The notes under the pieces are model-generated. The model was given only the letters and a program-made list of their open reading frames with translations. It was not told the origin of the DNA and made no database searches. Positions 17,615 to 27,146 of a DNA stretch of 64,000 nt are shown piece by piece (within the stretch, counting starts at the first letter, position 1; each line of letters begins with the position of its first letter). This DNA is from Microvirga brassicacearum (GTDB lineage: Bacteria > Pseudomonadota > Alphaproteobacteria > Rhizobiales > Beijerinckiaceae), in NCBI RefSeq assembly GCF_008757455.1, contig NZ_VCMV01000013.1, positions 11,839 to 75,838 on the forward strand, in the 5' to 3' direction. The translations under genes and the position numbers were made by a program.

Positions 17615-18352
17615 ATGTCGTCCGAACAATTCCATATGGGCACATTCCGTCACCGGCCGGTGCACGGGGTGACAATCGGGATCCTGGTTCTCGACACCGG
17701 ATTTTTGCGCCTCCCTGGCGATGTCGCGAATGCCTCGACGTGGCGCTTTCCGGTGCAGTTCGCCGTCGTGCGTGGCGCGACGCCTCAGAAGGTCATTGAG
17801 GAAAAGTGCGAGTCCGTCATTGATCTGTTCCGCACCGCAATCGACGATCTCGCGGCGCTCGGCGTGGACGGGATCACGACGACGTGCGGCTTTCTCTCGG
17901 CGTTGCATCCCCAGTTGCAGGCGCACAGCCCCGTGCCGATCGCAACCTCAAGTCTTCAGCAGATTCCGTTGGTGCAGAGTACGTTGCCCAAGGTCAAGTC
18001 CGTTGGCGTCCTCGTCTCCGACAAAGCATCGTTGACGGATGCGCATTTCACCGGAGTGGGTGCGCCGATCGGATTGCCGATCGGCGAACTTCCGGCTGAT
18101 GGAATCATCCGGCGAAACATGAAAGCCAATGCGCTCGATCCGGATTTCTCGCAGCAGGAGAGCGAAGTCCTCGATGTTGCGGAGCGTCTTCTCAACGACA
18201 ACCCCCATATCGGCGCGCTCGTCAGCGAATGCGCCAATTTTCCGCCCTATTCCGCGAGCCTGCAGCGGAAGTTCGGTCTTCCGGTTTACGATATCGTGAC
18301 GCTGGTAGAGTGGTTCCATGCGGGGCTGAGACCCCGCGCCTACGGTTCGTAA
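17615..18352 (+). CDS. Aspartate/glutamate/hydantoin racemase-like protein
   Basis: This 245-residue protein is of the Asp/Glu/hydantoin racemase superfamily, which also includes maleate isomerase and arylmalonate decarboxylase. The two cysteines expected for proton abstraction are in GITTTCGFLSAL and ALVSECANFPPY. The N-terminus TIGILVLDTGF is the usual first strand. Divergent from the oxidase operon. It could interconvert amino-acid enantiomers for that oxidase or act on a hydantoin-type side product of urocanate metabolism (both inference). Confidence 0.75.
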   Translation: MSSEQFHMGTFRHRPVHGVTIGILVLDTGFLRLPGDVANASTWRFPVQFAVVRGATPQKVIEEKCESVIDLFRTAIDDLAALGVDGITTTCGFLSALHPQLQAHSPVPIATSSLQQIPLVQSTLPKVKSVGVLVSDKASLTDAHFTGVGAPIGLPIGELPADGIIRRNMKANALDPDFSQQESEVLDVAERLLNDNPHIGALVSECANFPPYSASLQRKFGLPVYDIVTLVEWFHAGLRPRAYGS

Positions 18353-18439
18353 GCCGCGTTCCGCAGGCGCTGCGCCGGATCAATCATTTTCGTCGGCCGG
18401 ACGCCAGATTGGTAATTCCGGTCGGAGAAAAATGGAGCA

Positions 18440-19399
18440 TCAGGTCGCGTTTGGCTTGAATCGTCCCGCGATCCGGTAGCGTTCTCCGCAATGCCACAGC
18501 CGTGCAAACGTGACCGGTCCTGAATCATTCCAGGTTCGGCGTTCGACCACGAGACTTGCAGCGCCCGCCCGCACCTTGAGGTGAGTCGCGACGTATCGCG
18601 GCGCGCTTTTGGCGTAGATGACATGCTCTGCCTCGGTCCAGGGTGTGTCGCGCAGATACTCCTTGGGCGGCACGGCGCCGAAATCCCTGTTCAGCGCCTT
18701 TGGAATAGCGCTCGGTGCAAAGAGGCGCTCTTCAAGCTGCAACGGGATGCCGTTCGACAGGTGGACGCAGACAACCCATTCCAACCCGACCGAAGGCTCG
18801 ACCTCCAGGAGCTTCCTGCGCTCGTCATCCTTGGCGACGGATTCGTGTTCGACGACCACGAAGCTGTATTCGTCGCCGGCTCGCTTCACCTCCGCGGCGA
18901 TGTCCCACATTTCGAAGACGGGCCGCTCGGGCGCGCGTTCGGCGACGATCGTGCCCGCCCGGCGCCTGCGAAGAACGATGTTGTCAGCCGCAAGGCTCCG
19001 CAGGGCGCGGTGCACGGTCATTCGCGCGGCGCCATAACGCGCCATGAGTTCGAATTCCGACGGAATCGGATGACCCGGCGGCCAAACCCCACTGGCAATC
19101 ATACGCTCGATGGCCGTGCGGATCTGGCGCCACAGCGGTCCCTGGCCATCGAGTTTCAGATTGGCTTTTTCCTGAGCGGTTTTAGCTTTTTCCTGGGCGG
19201 TTTTAGTTGCTTCGGCGGTGGCGACAATGCTGCGAGCCTTTTGCTTTCGCGCCGGCGGAGTTTTATCTTGCGGGCTCTTTCGAGCGTGAGTGGATCTGCG
19301 CGGCTCTCGGTGCACTGTGCTGTCTCGTATCTCATGAGTGACGAACTGGGCGCATTTCGATCCAGCTGTTTGGCGTCTGGCACAGATTCTGCCATGCAT
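18440..19399 (-). CDS. hutC: GntR/UTRA-family regulator, HutC-type
   Basis: Probable repressor of the hut genes, with urocanate as the classical inducer. The winged-helix domain spans about residues 84-150 (PLWRQIRTAIERMI, GHPIPSEFELMARYGAARMTVHRAL). It is followed by a UTRA effector domain ending in FARLWHCGERYRIAGRF. About 80 extra residues precede the HTH, rich in Lys/Ala/Gln and containing KTAQEKAKTAQEKA from a 21-bp tandem repeat. The annotated ATG has no obvious ribosome site, so a shorter product is possible. It lies 9 nt after hutD in the hut operon and should autoregulate. Confidence 0.82.
   Translation of the reverse strand: MHGRICARRQTAGSKCAQFVTHEIRDSTVHREPRRSTHARKSPQDKTPPARKQKARSIVATAEATKTAQEKAKTAQEKANLKLDGQGPLWRQIRTAIERMIASGVWPPGHPIPSEFELMARYGAARMTVHRALRSLAADNIVLRRRRAGTIVAERAPERPVFEMWDIAAEVKRAGDEYSFVVVEHESVAKDDERRKLLEVEPSVGLEWVVCVHLSNGIPLQLEERLFAPSAIPKALNRDFGAVPPKEYLRDTPWTEAEHVIYAKSAPRYVATHLKVRAGAASLVVERRTWNDSGPVTFARLWHCGERYRIAGRFKPNAT
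19165..19206. repeat. 21-bp tandem duplication inside hutC
   Basis: Two adjacent 21-bp units (gctttttcctgAgcggtttta and gctttttcctgGgcggtttta) differ at one base. They encode KTAQEKA twice in the N-terminal extension of HutC. Being a multiple of three, the duplication keeps the frame. Confidence 0.85.
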
Positions 19400-19408
19400 C
19401 AGGGGCGA

Positions 19409-19999
19409 TCATCGGATATATTGAAGATCGATGCGAAAAAATTCGGCGCTCTCTGCTGAACTGACTTCTATCGCAGATGGAGATCGACTGTCTAGCAGGA
19501 CGGTGTCGTTCGGTCGAAGGTCGGCCGTTCCATCGTCCGAGCGCACCCGCAGAGGGGCCCCGCAAGCGTGCAGGATCAACACATCTTCGCCATTTCGACG
19601 CAACAGAACCGTGGAGCGAACGCCGATCTTCTCTACACGATGGCTCACCCGTCCCCGCCGCGTCATGACGTTGAGATCTTCGACCGCCCCGCCGATCGGT
19701 TCTGCATCGACGGGCGTGTCACCGGAAAACGTGAAGGGAGGGCTTGCAACATCAAGTTTCCGACGCCCCTGCCCCGAAACCTTCAGCATGACGCCTTCGC
19801 CTGAGAGCAAACACAGGGTCCGGTTGACGCTCGGGAACGCCGAGAACGCTCCCGGCGCCGCAACCTTTGCCCGGCTGATGCGCCAGTCGAAATCGTCAAG
19901 CGTCGCTCCTTCCGGAAAGACCGCTATCACGGTCGTCGTTCCGGCCCCATTCTTCCAGGGCATCGAGCGGTAATCGGCCGCGCGACTGATACGCATCAA
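19409..19999 (-). CDS. hutD: HutD family protein
   Basis: This 196-residue cupin-like protein carries HutD features: MPWKNGAGTTTVIAVFPEG near the N-terminus, DFDWRISRAKVAAPGAFSAFP, and NRTLCLLSGEG. HutD occurs in hut operons and has been proposed to limit pathway flux; its mechanism is not settled. It lies between hutU (stop 20044) and hutC (start 19399) in the same leftward operon. Confidence 0.88.
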   Translation of the reverse strand: MMRISRAADYRSMPWKNGAGTTTVIAVFPEGATLDDFDWRISRAKVAAPGAFSAFPSVNRTLCLLSGEGVMLKVSGQGRRKLDVASPPFTFSGDTPVDAEPIGGAVEDLNVMTRRGRVSHRVEKIGVRSTVLLRRNGEDVLILHACGAPLRVRSDDGTADLRPNDTVLLDSRSPSAIEVSSAESAEFFRIDLQYIR

Positions 20000-20043
20000 G
20001 GCACCTCACCGAATTCATGCCGCCCCGCTCTCGCGAGCGTGAC

Positions 20044-21708
20044 TCAGCGTAGGCCCGGCAAATTGAGGCCGTGCTCGCGAGCGCATTCCTGCGCGATCTC
20101 GTAGCCCGCATCGGCGTGGCGCATGACGCCGGTGGCAGGGTCGTTCCATAGGACCCTTGCGATGCGTCTCGCCGCATCCGGGGTGCCGTCGCAGGCAATG
20201 ACCATACCGGAATGCTGAGAGAAACCCATGCCGACTCCGCCACCATGGTGGAGGGAAACCCAGGTCGCACCGGACGCGCAATTGAGCAATGCGTTGAGCA
20301 GCGGCCAGTCGGAGACGGCATCCGAGCCATCCTTCATGGCTTCCGTCTCGCGGTTCGGCGAAGCGACGGACCCGCTATCCAGGTGATCGCGGCCGATGAC
20401 GATCGGCGCTTTCAATTCGCCGTTCGCCACCATTTCATTGAAGGCAAGTCCGAGGCGGTGCCGGTCGCCAAGGCCGACCCAGCAGATCCGTGCAGGCAAG
20501 CCCTGGAACTTGATTTGCTCCCTTGCCATGTCGAGCCAGTTGTGGAGATGCTTGTTGTCGGGCAGCAATTCCTTGACCTTGGCGTCGGTCCGGTAAATGT
20601 CCTCCGGATCTCCGGAAAGCGCCGCCCAGCGGAACGGCCCGATGCCGCGGCAGAACAATGGGCGGATATAGGCCGGCACGAATCCGGGAAAGTCGAAGGC
20701 ATCCGAAACCCCCTCCTCCAGCGCCATTTGGCGGATGTTGTTGCCGTAATCGACAGTCGGAATCCCCATCCGGTGAAAGTCGAGCATGGCGCGGACCTGC
20801 TCTGCCATCGAGTGCCTGGCCGCTTGGGCGACGGCCTTCGGATCCGTCTCGCGCTTGGCTTCCCACTCGGCCACCGTCCAGCCCTTGGGGAGATAGCCGT
20901 TGACCGGATCATGCGCAGAGGTCTGGTCAGTGACGCAATCCGGCCGGATCCCGCGCCGAACCAGTTCCGGAAAGACCTCAGCGGCATTGCCGAGGAGCGC
21001 CACCGAGATCGCCTTGCCGGATTTGCGCGCTTTGTCGATAATCGCAATGGCGTCGTCGAGATCCTTCGCCTGAACGTCGACATAGCCCGTGCGCAGGCGC
21101 ATCTCGATCCGGCTCGCCTGGCATTCGACCGCAAGGCACGACGCGCCGGACATCGTCGCGGCGAGCGGCTGCGCGCCTCCCATGCCGCCGAGCCCCGCCG
21201 TCAGGACCCACTTGCCGGCAAGATTGCCGCCGTAATGCTGACGACCCATTTCGACGAAGGTCTCGTATGTGCCCTGAACGATGCCTTGGGATCCGATATA
21301 GATCCAGGATCCGGCCGTCATCTGGCCGTACATCATCAGGCCCTTGCGATCGAGTTCGTTGAAATGGTCCCAATTCGCCCAATGCGGCACCAAGTTCGAG
21401 TTCGCGATCAGAACACGCGGCGCATCCGCATGGGTGCGAAAGACGCCCACAGGCTTGCCGGATTGCACCAGCAGGGTTTCGTCCTGTTCGAGCGTCTTGA
21501 GCGCGGCGACGATGCGATCGAAACTCTCCCAGTCGCGCGCGGCGCGACCGATGCCGCCATAGACCACGAGTTCGCCGGGCTTCTCCGCAACATCCGGATC
21601 GAGATTGTTCATGAGCATGCGAAGCGGCGCTTCGGTCAGCCAGCTTTTCGCCGACAAGGCGGTGCCGTGATCGGCGCGGATGACACGGGTGTTATCGATA
21701 CGGGTCAT
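20044..21708 (-). CDS. hutU: Urocanate hydratase
   Basis: This 554-residue enzyme converts urocanate to 4-imidazolone-5-propionate using tightly bound NAD+. The sequence is canonical throughout: [59 protein letters not shown] and [17 protein letters not shown]. The conserved active-site cysteine region is [13 protein letters not shown]. Length equals the family norm (about 555). Second enzyme of the pathway, third gene of the operon. Confidence 0.97.
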   Translation of the reverse strand: MTRIDNTRVIRADHGTALSAKSWLTEAPLRMLMNNLDPDVAEKPGELVVYGGIGRAARDWESFDRIVAALKTLEQDETLLVQSGKPVGVFRTHADAPRVLIANSNLVPHWANWDHFNELDRKGLMMYGQMTAGSWIYIGSQGIVQGTYETFVEMGRQHYGGNLAGKWVLTAGLGGMGGAQPLAATMSGASCLAVECQASRIEMRLRTGYVDVQAKDLDDAIAIIDKARKSGKAISVALLGNAAEVFPELVRRGIRPDCVTDQTSAHDPVNGYLPKGWTVAEWEAKRETDPKAVAQAARHSMAEQVRAMLDFHRMGIPTVDYGNNIRQMALEEGVSDAFDFPGFVPAYIRPLFCRGIGPFRWAALSGDPEDIYRTDAKVKELLPDNKHLHNWLDMAREQIKFQGLPARICWVGLGDRHRLGLAFNEMVANGELKAPIVIGRDHLDSGSVASPNRETEAMKDGSDAVSDWPLLNALLNCASGATWVSLHHGGGVGMGFSQHSGMVIACDGTPDAARRIARVLWNDPATGVMRHADAGYEIAQECAREHGLNLPGLR

Positions 21709-21804
21709 GACAGATCCTCAGTCAGTCGACGGGGCGGAGCCCGCCATCGCGATAGTGCTATGGGTCACGCTGGCAGCGTTGATGTCGAAGGTCATCCGCC
21801 GCCA

Positions 21805-23349
21805 TCAGACGGCGTTGGTGACGGAAGGGAGCGTGTCGCGCCCGGCGGCCTCCGCCAATGTCCCCGCGCGAACGAGCGTCATCGCGGCGGCGATATCGGG
21901 AGCAAAGTAGCGATCGTCGACAAGCGTTGGAACAACGGCCCGTACGGTGGATCGGACTGCCTCAAGGGGAGAGCTCGAGGTGAGCGGCTTGTGGAAGTCG
22001 CAGCCCTGCGCCGCGGTCAACAACTCGATGCCGACGACACCGACGGTGTTCTCCGCCATAGCCAGGAGCCGCCGCGCGCCGTGGGTTGCCATCGACACGT
22101 GATCTTCCTGATTGGCGGAGGTCGGGATTGAATCGACGCTTGCCGGAAAGGCCCGCTGCTTGTTCTCGGAGACCAAAGCCGCGGCCGTGACCTGAGGGAT
22201 CATGAAGCCGGAATTAAGCCCCGGCTTCGGCGTCAGGAAGGCCGGAAGTCCCGACAGGGCAGGATCGACCAGCATGGCGATGCGACGCTCGGAAAGCGAA
22301 CCGATCTCGCACAGCGCCATGGCGATCATGTCCGCCGCGAAGGCCACCGGCTCGGCGTGGAAATTGCCGCCGGAAATCACCTCGCCGGTTTCCGCAAAAA
22401 CCAGCGGATTGTCGGAGACGCCATTTGCCTCCAGCGCGAGCGTGTGAGCCGCTTGCCGGAGGAGATCAAGGCAAGCGCCCATCACTTGCGGTTGGCAACG
22501 CACACAATACGGATCCTGCACCCGCTCGTCGTTGACGAGGTGCGAGGCGCGAATCCCGCTACCGGAAATCAGATGGCGCAGGGACGCGGCGACTTCGATC
22601 TGGCCCTGGTGGCGACGCAGTGCCTGAATCCTGTGATCGAACGGGCTGTCCGACCCCTTTGCCGCATCCGTCGAAAGAGCTCCGGTGACGAGCGCGGCCT
22701 GAAAAGCGCGTTCGGCTTCGAACAGACCCGCCAATGCGAGCGCAGTCGAGACTTGCGTTCCGTTGAGAAGCGCCAGGCCTTCTTTTGGACCGAGCGTCAA
22801 TGGCTCCAATCCAGCCCGCGAAAGTGCGGTTTCGGCCGGCAGGCGTTCGCCTGCGACCACCATCTCGCCGACACCCATGAGCGCCGCGGTCATATGCGCC
22901 AGAGGTGCGAGATCGCCCGAAGCTCCGACTGATCCCTGTCCGGGAATGACCGGTACGAGTCCCTTCGCCAGGCATGTGGTCAGAAACTCGATCGTTTCCC
23001 ACCGGACGCCGGAAGCGCCTTGCGCGAGACTGGCAAGCTTCAACGAAAGGATAAGTCTTGTGACTGAAACCGGGAGCGGTTCGCCGACACCCGCTGCATG
23101 CGACAGCACGATATTGCGCTGGAGCGCGACCAGATCGGCATCAGCGATGCGCACGCTCGCGAGCTTCCCAAAGCCCGTATTGATGCCATAGACCGGCGCA
23201 CCTTTGGCGATGATGGATTGGATCGTCCTGGCGCTGGCCTCGACTGCAGGTCTGCAGCTCGCAGCAAGTTGGACATCGGCACCCCGGTAGATCGCATGCC
23301 AGGTGGACAGCGGTACAGATCCGGGTTCAAGCGTGAAAGTATCTGTCAC
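21805..23349 (-). CDS. hutH: Histidine ammonia-lyase
   Basis: This 514-residue enzyme deaminates L-histidine to urocanate. The MIO-forming Ala-Ser-Gly is at about 143-145 ([16 protein letters not shown]). Other family motifs are [39 protein letters not shown] and the C-terminal [14 protein letters not shown] at 23349 was chosen: it overlaps the hutI stop (GTGA) and follows GGAGAGG; the open frame continues upstream inside hutI without homology. Confidence 0.96.
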   Translation of the reverse strand: MTDTFTLEPGSVPLSTWHAIYRGADVQLAASCRPAVEASARTIQSIIAKGAPVYGINTGFGKLASVRIADADLVALQRNIVLSHAAGVGEPLPVSVTRLILSLKLASLAQGASGVRWETIEFLTTCLAKGLVPVIPGQGSVGASGDLAPLAHMTAALMGVGEMVVAGERLPAETALSRAGLEPLTLGPKEGLALLNGTQVSTALALAGLFEAERAFQAALVTGALSTDAAKGSDSPFDHRIQALRRHQGQIEVAASLRHLISGSGIRASHLVNDERVQDPYCVRCQPQVMGACLDLLRQAAHTLALEANGVSDNPLVFAETGEVISGGNFHAEPVAFAADMIAMALCEIGSLSERRIAMLVDPALSGLPAFLTPKPGLNSGFMIPQVTAAALVSENKQRAFPASVDSIPTSANQEDHVSMATHGARRLLAMAENTVGVVGIELLTAAQGCDFHKPLTSSSPLEAVRSTVRAVVPTLVDDRYFAPDIAAAMTLVRAGTLAEAAGRDTLPSVTNAV

Positions 23350-24566
23350 TTCCCTCTCCAAATTCGAGTATGCAGCGGATTGAAGCCGAGGCGATAAACA
23401 AGCTCGGCCGGATGTTCGATGTCCCAGATGGCGAGGTCGCACCACTTTCCGCATTCAAGGGTGCCGATCTCGCCGCTCCTGCCCAAAGCGTGCGCTGCCT
23501 CCCGGGTCACACCCGCAAGGCATTCGTCAACCGTCAGCCGGAAGAGTGTCGCCGCCATATTCATGGTGAGCAGCAGCGACGTCAGCGGCGAGGTGCCGGG
23601 ATTGCAATCCGTTGCGATTGCAATCCGCGTGCCGTGCCGGCGAAAAGCCTCTATCGGCGGCTGCTGTTTCTCGCGCAGGGTATAGAAGGCGCCGGGCAGC
23701 AGGACCGCGACCGTACCGGCCTTGGCCATCGCCGCCGCGCCTGTTTGGTCGGTATATTCGACGTGGTCGGCGGACAATGCCCGGAAATCGGCGGCCAACT
23801 TCGCGCCGTGCAGATTGGAAAGCTGATCGGCGTGCAGCTTCACCGGCAAGCCGGCAATCTTGGCTGCCGTGAAGAAGCGCTCCACCTGCTCCGGAGAGAA
23901 AGCGATGCCTTCGCAGAACGCATCGACCGCATCTGCAAGACCCTCGCCGGCGATGGTCGGAAGCGTTTCGCAGCAAAGTTCATCGATATACGAATCGTGG
24001 TCGGTCGCTTCCGGTGGAAGCGCATGAGCGCCCAGAAACGTGGTGATGATGGAGACAGGCCGTTCGTCGCCGAGACGTCGCGCCGCGCGCAGCATTTTCC
24101 GTTCGTTCTGCGTATCGAGTCCATAACCCGACTTGACCTCGATCGTGGTGGCACCCTCGGCGATGAGATGATCGAGGCGTGGGAGAGCGGCCCTCACGAG
24201 ATCGTCTTCGCTCGCCTGACGCGTGGCCTTGACCGTCGAAACAATGCCGCCGCCCGCGCGGGCAATATCTTCGTACCCAACGCCCCGCAATCGCATCTCG
24301 AACTCGGCTGCCCGGTTGCCGCCGAAGATCAGATGCGTGTGACAGTCGATAAGTCCCGGTGTAATCCAGCGACCTTCGCAATCGATCGTCTCACCGGCCT
24401 CCCAGCCATCCGGCAAGGTCGCCATCGGCCCGACGAACGCGATGCGTCCATTCGCGCAGGCAATGGCGGCCGCTTTCACTTCGCCGAGCCCGCCGGCGGC
24501 ACCGGCCAGCGTGGCGAGCTGGGCATTCAGCCAGATCCTGTCAAAGTGGGGGGCCGTGTCAGACAT
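23346..24566 (-). CDS. hutI: Imidazolonepropionase
   Basis: This protein of about 406 residues is an amidohydrolase that opens 4-imidazolone-5-propionate to N-formimidoyl-glutamate. Metal ligands sit in [17 protein letters not shown]. Also seen are [31 protein letters not shown] and [11 protein letters not shown]. The start is ATG 24566, preceded by a CTGGAG site. First gene of the hutI-H-U-D-C operon, with a palindromic operator about 50 bp upstream and the hutH start overlapping its stop. Confidence 0.96.
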   Translation of the reverse strand: MSDTAPHFDRIWLNAQLATLAGAAGGLGEVKAAAIACANGRIAFVGPMATLPDGWEAGETIDCEGRWITPGLIDCHTHLIFGGNRAAEFEMRLRGVGYEDIARAGGGIVSTVKATRQASEDDLVRAALPRLDHLIAEGATTIEVKSGYGLDTQNERKMLRAARRLGDERPVSIITTFLGAHALPPEATDHDSYIDELCCETLPTIAGEGLADAVDAFCEGIAFSPEQVERFFTAAKIAGLPVKLHADQLSNLHGAKLAADFRALSADHVEYTDQTGAAAMAKAGTVAVLLPGAFYTLREKQQPPIEAFRRHGTRIAIATDCNPGTSPLTSLLLTMNMAATLFRLTVDECLAGVTREAAHALGRSGEIGTLECGKWCDLAIWDIEHPAELVYRLGFNPLHTRIWRGK

Positions 24567-24617
24567 CACGCGCTCCAGAGCTCCATTTCGATCCTAGATA
24601 ATTGCAGGCAGGGTGTC

Positions 24618-24629
24618 TTGTCTATACAA
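24618..24629. promoter_or_regulatory. Putative HutC operator in front of the hut operon
   Basis: TTGTCTATACAA is a near-perfect palindrome about 50 bp upstream of the hutI start, where a HutC repressor would block transcription. It is the closest of the five sites to the TTGTATATACAA-like operators known for HutC. Confidence 0.6.
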
Positions 24630-24811
24630 TTATTCCGACACCTGCCGGTGGCGCCATGCATGCGTCGACATGGCCTTCTCGGCTTGGGGTTCCCGAGCCT
24701 GAGAGCATTCCATGGAGAAGTCGGCCGCTCATCCGGCTTGAGACAAGCCTCTCACCGCAGTGCCACGTCACCACGTGATGCCGGCGCTCGTCTCTGTTGA
24801 AACTTCCGCGC

Positions 24812-25855
24812 TTACCGGGCGAGCGATTTCGCGTTGCCCGGCAGGTTGTTGAGCACCTCGAGCCATGACGCCTTCTGCGCGACGACTTTATCCTGATCGG
24901 GTAGGAAAAGACGCCGGAACGCTTCATTCTGGACGAGAAGCTCTCCATACGCGAAGTCCTTCGGGATCACGGCATTTGCCACGACGGGTGCGTAAATGCT
25001 GTTGAGGGCAAACGCCTCCTGCCAGGTTTGGCTCAAGACGTGATTTACAAACGCCATGGCCAACGTCAGGTCGGTTGCGGACCGAGTGACATTGACCGTT
25101 GAGATCAGCGGAAAGGTTCCCTCGCTCGGTCGAGCGATCTTGATATTGTTGGCTCTGTTCTGCCAGAGCTCCTTCACACGCCCCGCCGGCAACACGGCGA
25201 GCCAAGCGTTCCCTGCCTGCAGCGACGAAACGACCTCGCTTTCGGAATCGGCCAGGCGGATGAGATTTCCGCTCTCAATAAGCGCGGCCATCCGCTTCAG
25301 GCCGGGCTGCATGTCGTCGATGCTTCCACCCGCCTTCTGGGATTGAAGCACCGCAAGGCTGAGCGACGAACTTTGGTCGAGCCCAAGAATGACGACGCGG
25401 TTCTTGTATCTGGGATCCCACAGAGCATCCCACGATGTTGGTCCGTCGGTCACATGGGTTGAATCGTAGACGAGCACATAATCGCCGACATTGGCGAAGA
25501 TCGTGTAGGGTGAATGGATCGCATTCGGGTAGAGATTTTTCATGTTCGGCACTTGGGTCGCATCGAGCGGTTCCCATAGATCTTCCTTCTCGCCCGCGAT
25601 GGAATTCAGCAACGTGTTGGTTGCAACATCCACATATCCAAGGCGCGAGTTGGTCAGGTGATCTGCGCTTGAACCGACCACCCATTGCACCTTGCAATCG
25701 TGGATGGATTCAAACTCGGTGACGAGACTCTCGTAGGTTTCCCGATAACTCCCGCTCCACGTGGTAACGCGCAACACACGCTCACCCGCATTCCGCGATG
25801 GCGATCCTGATGGCAGCGCCGCGGTAACGGGAGCAGCTGACGAATATGTGTTCAT
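24812..25855 (-). CDS. PotD-like substrate-binding protein paralogue without a signal peptide
   Basis: This 347-residue protein is closely related along its whole mature length to 5489-6514 (RVTTWSGSYRETYE, WVVGSSADHL, DVATNTLLNSIAGEKE, RLFLPDQDK). Its first 27 residues (MNTYSSAAPVTAALPSGSPS...) are hydrophilic: no hydrophobic core and no lipobox. It may therefore stay in the cytoplasm unless the true 5' end differs. No permease or ATPase adjoins it; it lies upstream of hutI on the same strand, 245 bp away. It may share the 2562-5331 transporter, act as a cytoplasmic ligand sensor, or be decaying. Confidence 0.8.
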   Translation of the reverse strand: MNTYSSAAPVTAALPSGSPSRNAGERVLRVTTWSGSYRETYESLVTEFESIHDCKVQWVVGSSADHLTNSRLGYVDVATNTLLNSIAGEKEDLWEPLDATQVPNMKNLYPNAIHSPYTIFANVGDYVLVYDSTHVTDGPTSWDALWDPRYKNRVVILGLDQSSSLSLAVLQSQKAGGSIDDMQPGLKRMAALIESGNLIRLADSESEVVSSLQAGNAWLAVLPAGRVKELWQNRANNIKIARPSEGTFPLISTVNVTRSATDLTLAMAFVNHVLSQTWQEAFALNSIYAPVVANAVIPKDFAYGELLVQNEAFRRLFLPDQDKVVAQKASWLEVLNNLPGNAKSLAR

Positions 25856-25970
25856 GGGTCTCTCCGAAATCCGTCACTCGCCACCTCTCGCACGCGTCCC
25901 TCGTCGGGCAGGACGGAAAAACGAGTGCGCGCAGCGACTGATTTTCATATGTGGCCACAACATTCCGTTA

Positions 25971-25982
25971 ATGTCTATGCAA
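25971..25982. promoter_or_regulatory. Putative HutC-type operator upstream of the second binding protein
   Basis: ATGTCTATGCAA lies about 115 bp upstream of the gene starting at 25855. It shares 10 of 12 bases with the hutI operator (TTGTCTATACAA). The 25856-26189 gap otherwise shows no gene I can support. Confidence 0.4.
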
Positions 25983-26189
25983 CATGTTTGTTTTTTGAAA
26001 ACATGCCTGGCCGGTTACCTGCTCCTGAGGGAGGTGCCGGCGGGTGTCGTCGAATTGAATGGGACTTGCGAGCCTTGGCGCCCCGAATGCAGCGCGGTGT
26101 CGGATCCACATTCACGGCCGACGTTTCGTCTACCGGAAAATACCGTGTATTAGGGTTCGGACTCAATCAGCCTCCAACGGACGGTCCGA

Positions 26190-26669
26190 TCAGTCTCCCT
26201 TCTCAGAAATTGGCGTGCCGGGCGACGCTTCGACGCTCACGAGCCGATCAAGGTTTGCGATCAAGCGCGTGAGCAGGGCAATGAGCAGCCCGGCCTCCTC
26301 GTCTGTGAAGTCGCGGAGTGCCTCATGATTACCTCGGAGTAAGGCAGCAACCGCGTCCGGCAGGCGCGCTTCTGCCACCTCCGTCAGTGTGATGCGGCTG
26401 CTACGCCCATCGGTCGGGTCAGGCGCGCGCTGAATCAGCCCGTCTCGCTCCATGCGGGCGAGCATCTGCGCCATCGGCGGCTGCTCGATCTTGGCGAAGC
26501 GGGCGAGATCACGTTGCGTGCTCGCCCGGCCATCCTGAAGCGCGACCAGCACAGGCAGTTGTCCAACGCCGAAGCCAAGCGGCTTGAGCCGCGCTTCGCT
26601 GAGGCGGGCGAAGCCGCGCGCCGCGAGACTGATCAGGTGCCCAGGCGTCGCGAGCACATCTAGGTCCAT
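26190..26669 (-). CDS. MarR-family transcriptional regulator
   Basis: This winged-helix regulator of about 159 residues has STQRDLARFAKIEQPPMAQMLARMERDGLIQR as recognition region and PTDGRSSRITLTEVA as the wing. ATG 26669 was chosen because AAGGGA lies just upstream; the frame is open to 26717. Divergent from the SnoaL-like gene at 26772 across about 100 bp, which it may control. Its inducer is unknown. Confidence 0.88.
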   Translation of the reverse strand: MDLDVLATPGHLISLAARGFARLSEARLKPLGFGVGQLPVLVALQDGRASTQRDLARFAKIEQPPMAQMLARMERDGLIQRAPDPTDGRSSRITLTEVAEARLPDAVAALLRGNHEALRDFTDEEAGLLIALLTRLIANLDRLVSVEASPGTPISEKGD

Positions 26670-26771
26670 CGCATTTTCATCCCTTGCACCCACCGCCACC
26701 GTGATGCATACGTACATATATAAATGAGTTGGCCTTTAACGCAACATCCGTACTATGCAAGGAGAGACCCA

Positions 26772-27146
26772 GTGGACGATGACGTCAAAGTCCTTGAACG
26801 CATCTACGATCGCTTTAACGCGCGGGACATAGACGGCGTGATGACCGCGCTCACCGACGATGTCGCTTGGGCCAACGGTATGGATGGTGGCTACGTTCAT
26901 GGCCGCGAGGCCGTACGCGAGTACTGGACGCGCCAATGGACCATGGTCAGTCCGCACGTCGAGCCTGTGGGTTTTCATCGAACTGCGGATGGCGCGATCA
27001 TCGCAGAGGTTCGGCAGTCCGTCCGCGATCTCGAAGGCAAACCGCTCGAGGGGCAGACGCACGGGCTTAAAGACAAGACGGTCGGACACGTATTCCGTCT
27101 TCGAGAAGGCAAGGTGGCTCGCTTCGACATCCAGGATGCTACCTAG
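26772..27146 (+). CDS. SnoaL-like / NTF2-fold protein
   Basis: This 124-residue single-domain protein has the NTF2-like pattern: VLERIYDRFNARDIDGVMTALTDDVAW at the start and GREAVREYWTRQW in the middle. It ends with VGHVFRLREGKVARFDIQDA. GTG 26772 was chosen because AAGGAGAG lies 5 nt before it; an upstream ATG at 26724 has no such site. Function unknown; this fold covers isomerases and hydrolases. The stop codon TAG lies inside the CTAG at which an IS5-family element inserted, so the natural C-terminus may have been one or more residues different. Confidence 0.75.
   Translation: MDDDVKVLERIYDRFNARDIDGVMTALTDDVAWANGMDGGYVHGREAVREYWTRQWTMVSPHVEPVGFHRTADGAIIAEVRQSVRDLEGKPLEGQTHGLKDKTVGHVFRLREGKVARFDIQDAT

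Noticed and set aside
20212-22131. 639-residue plus-strand frame opposite hutU and part of hutH
   Set aside because: Antisense shadow in GC-rich DNA. Both hut enzymes are canonical on the minus strand.
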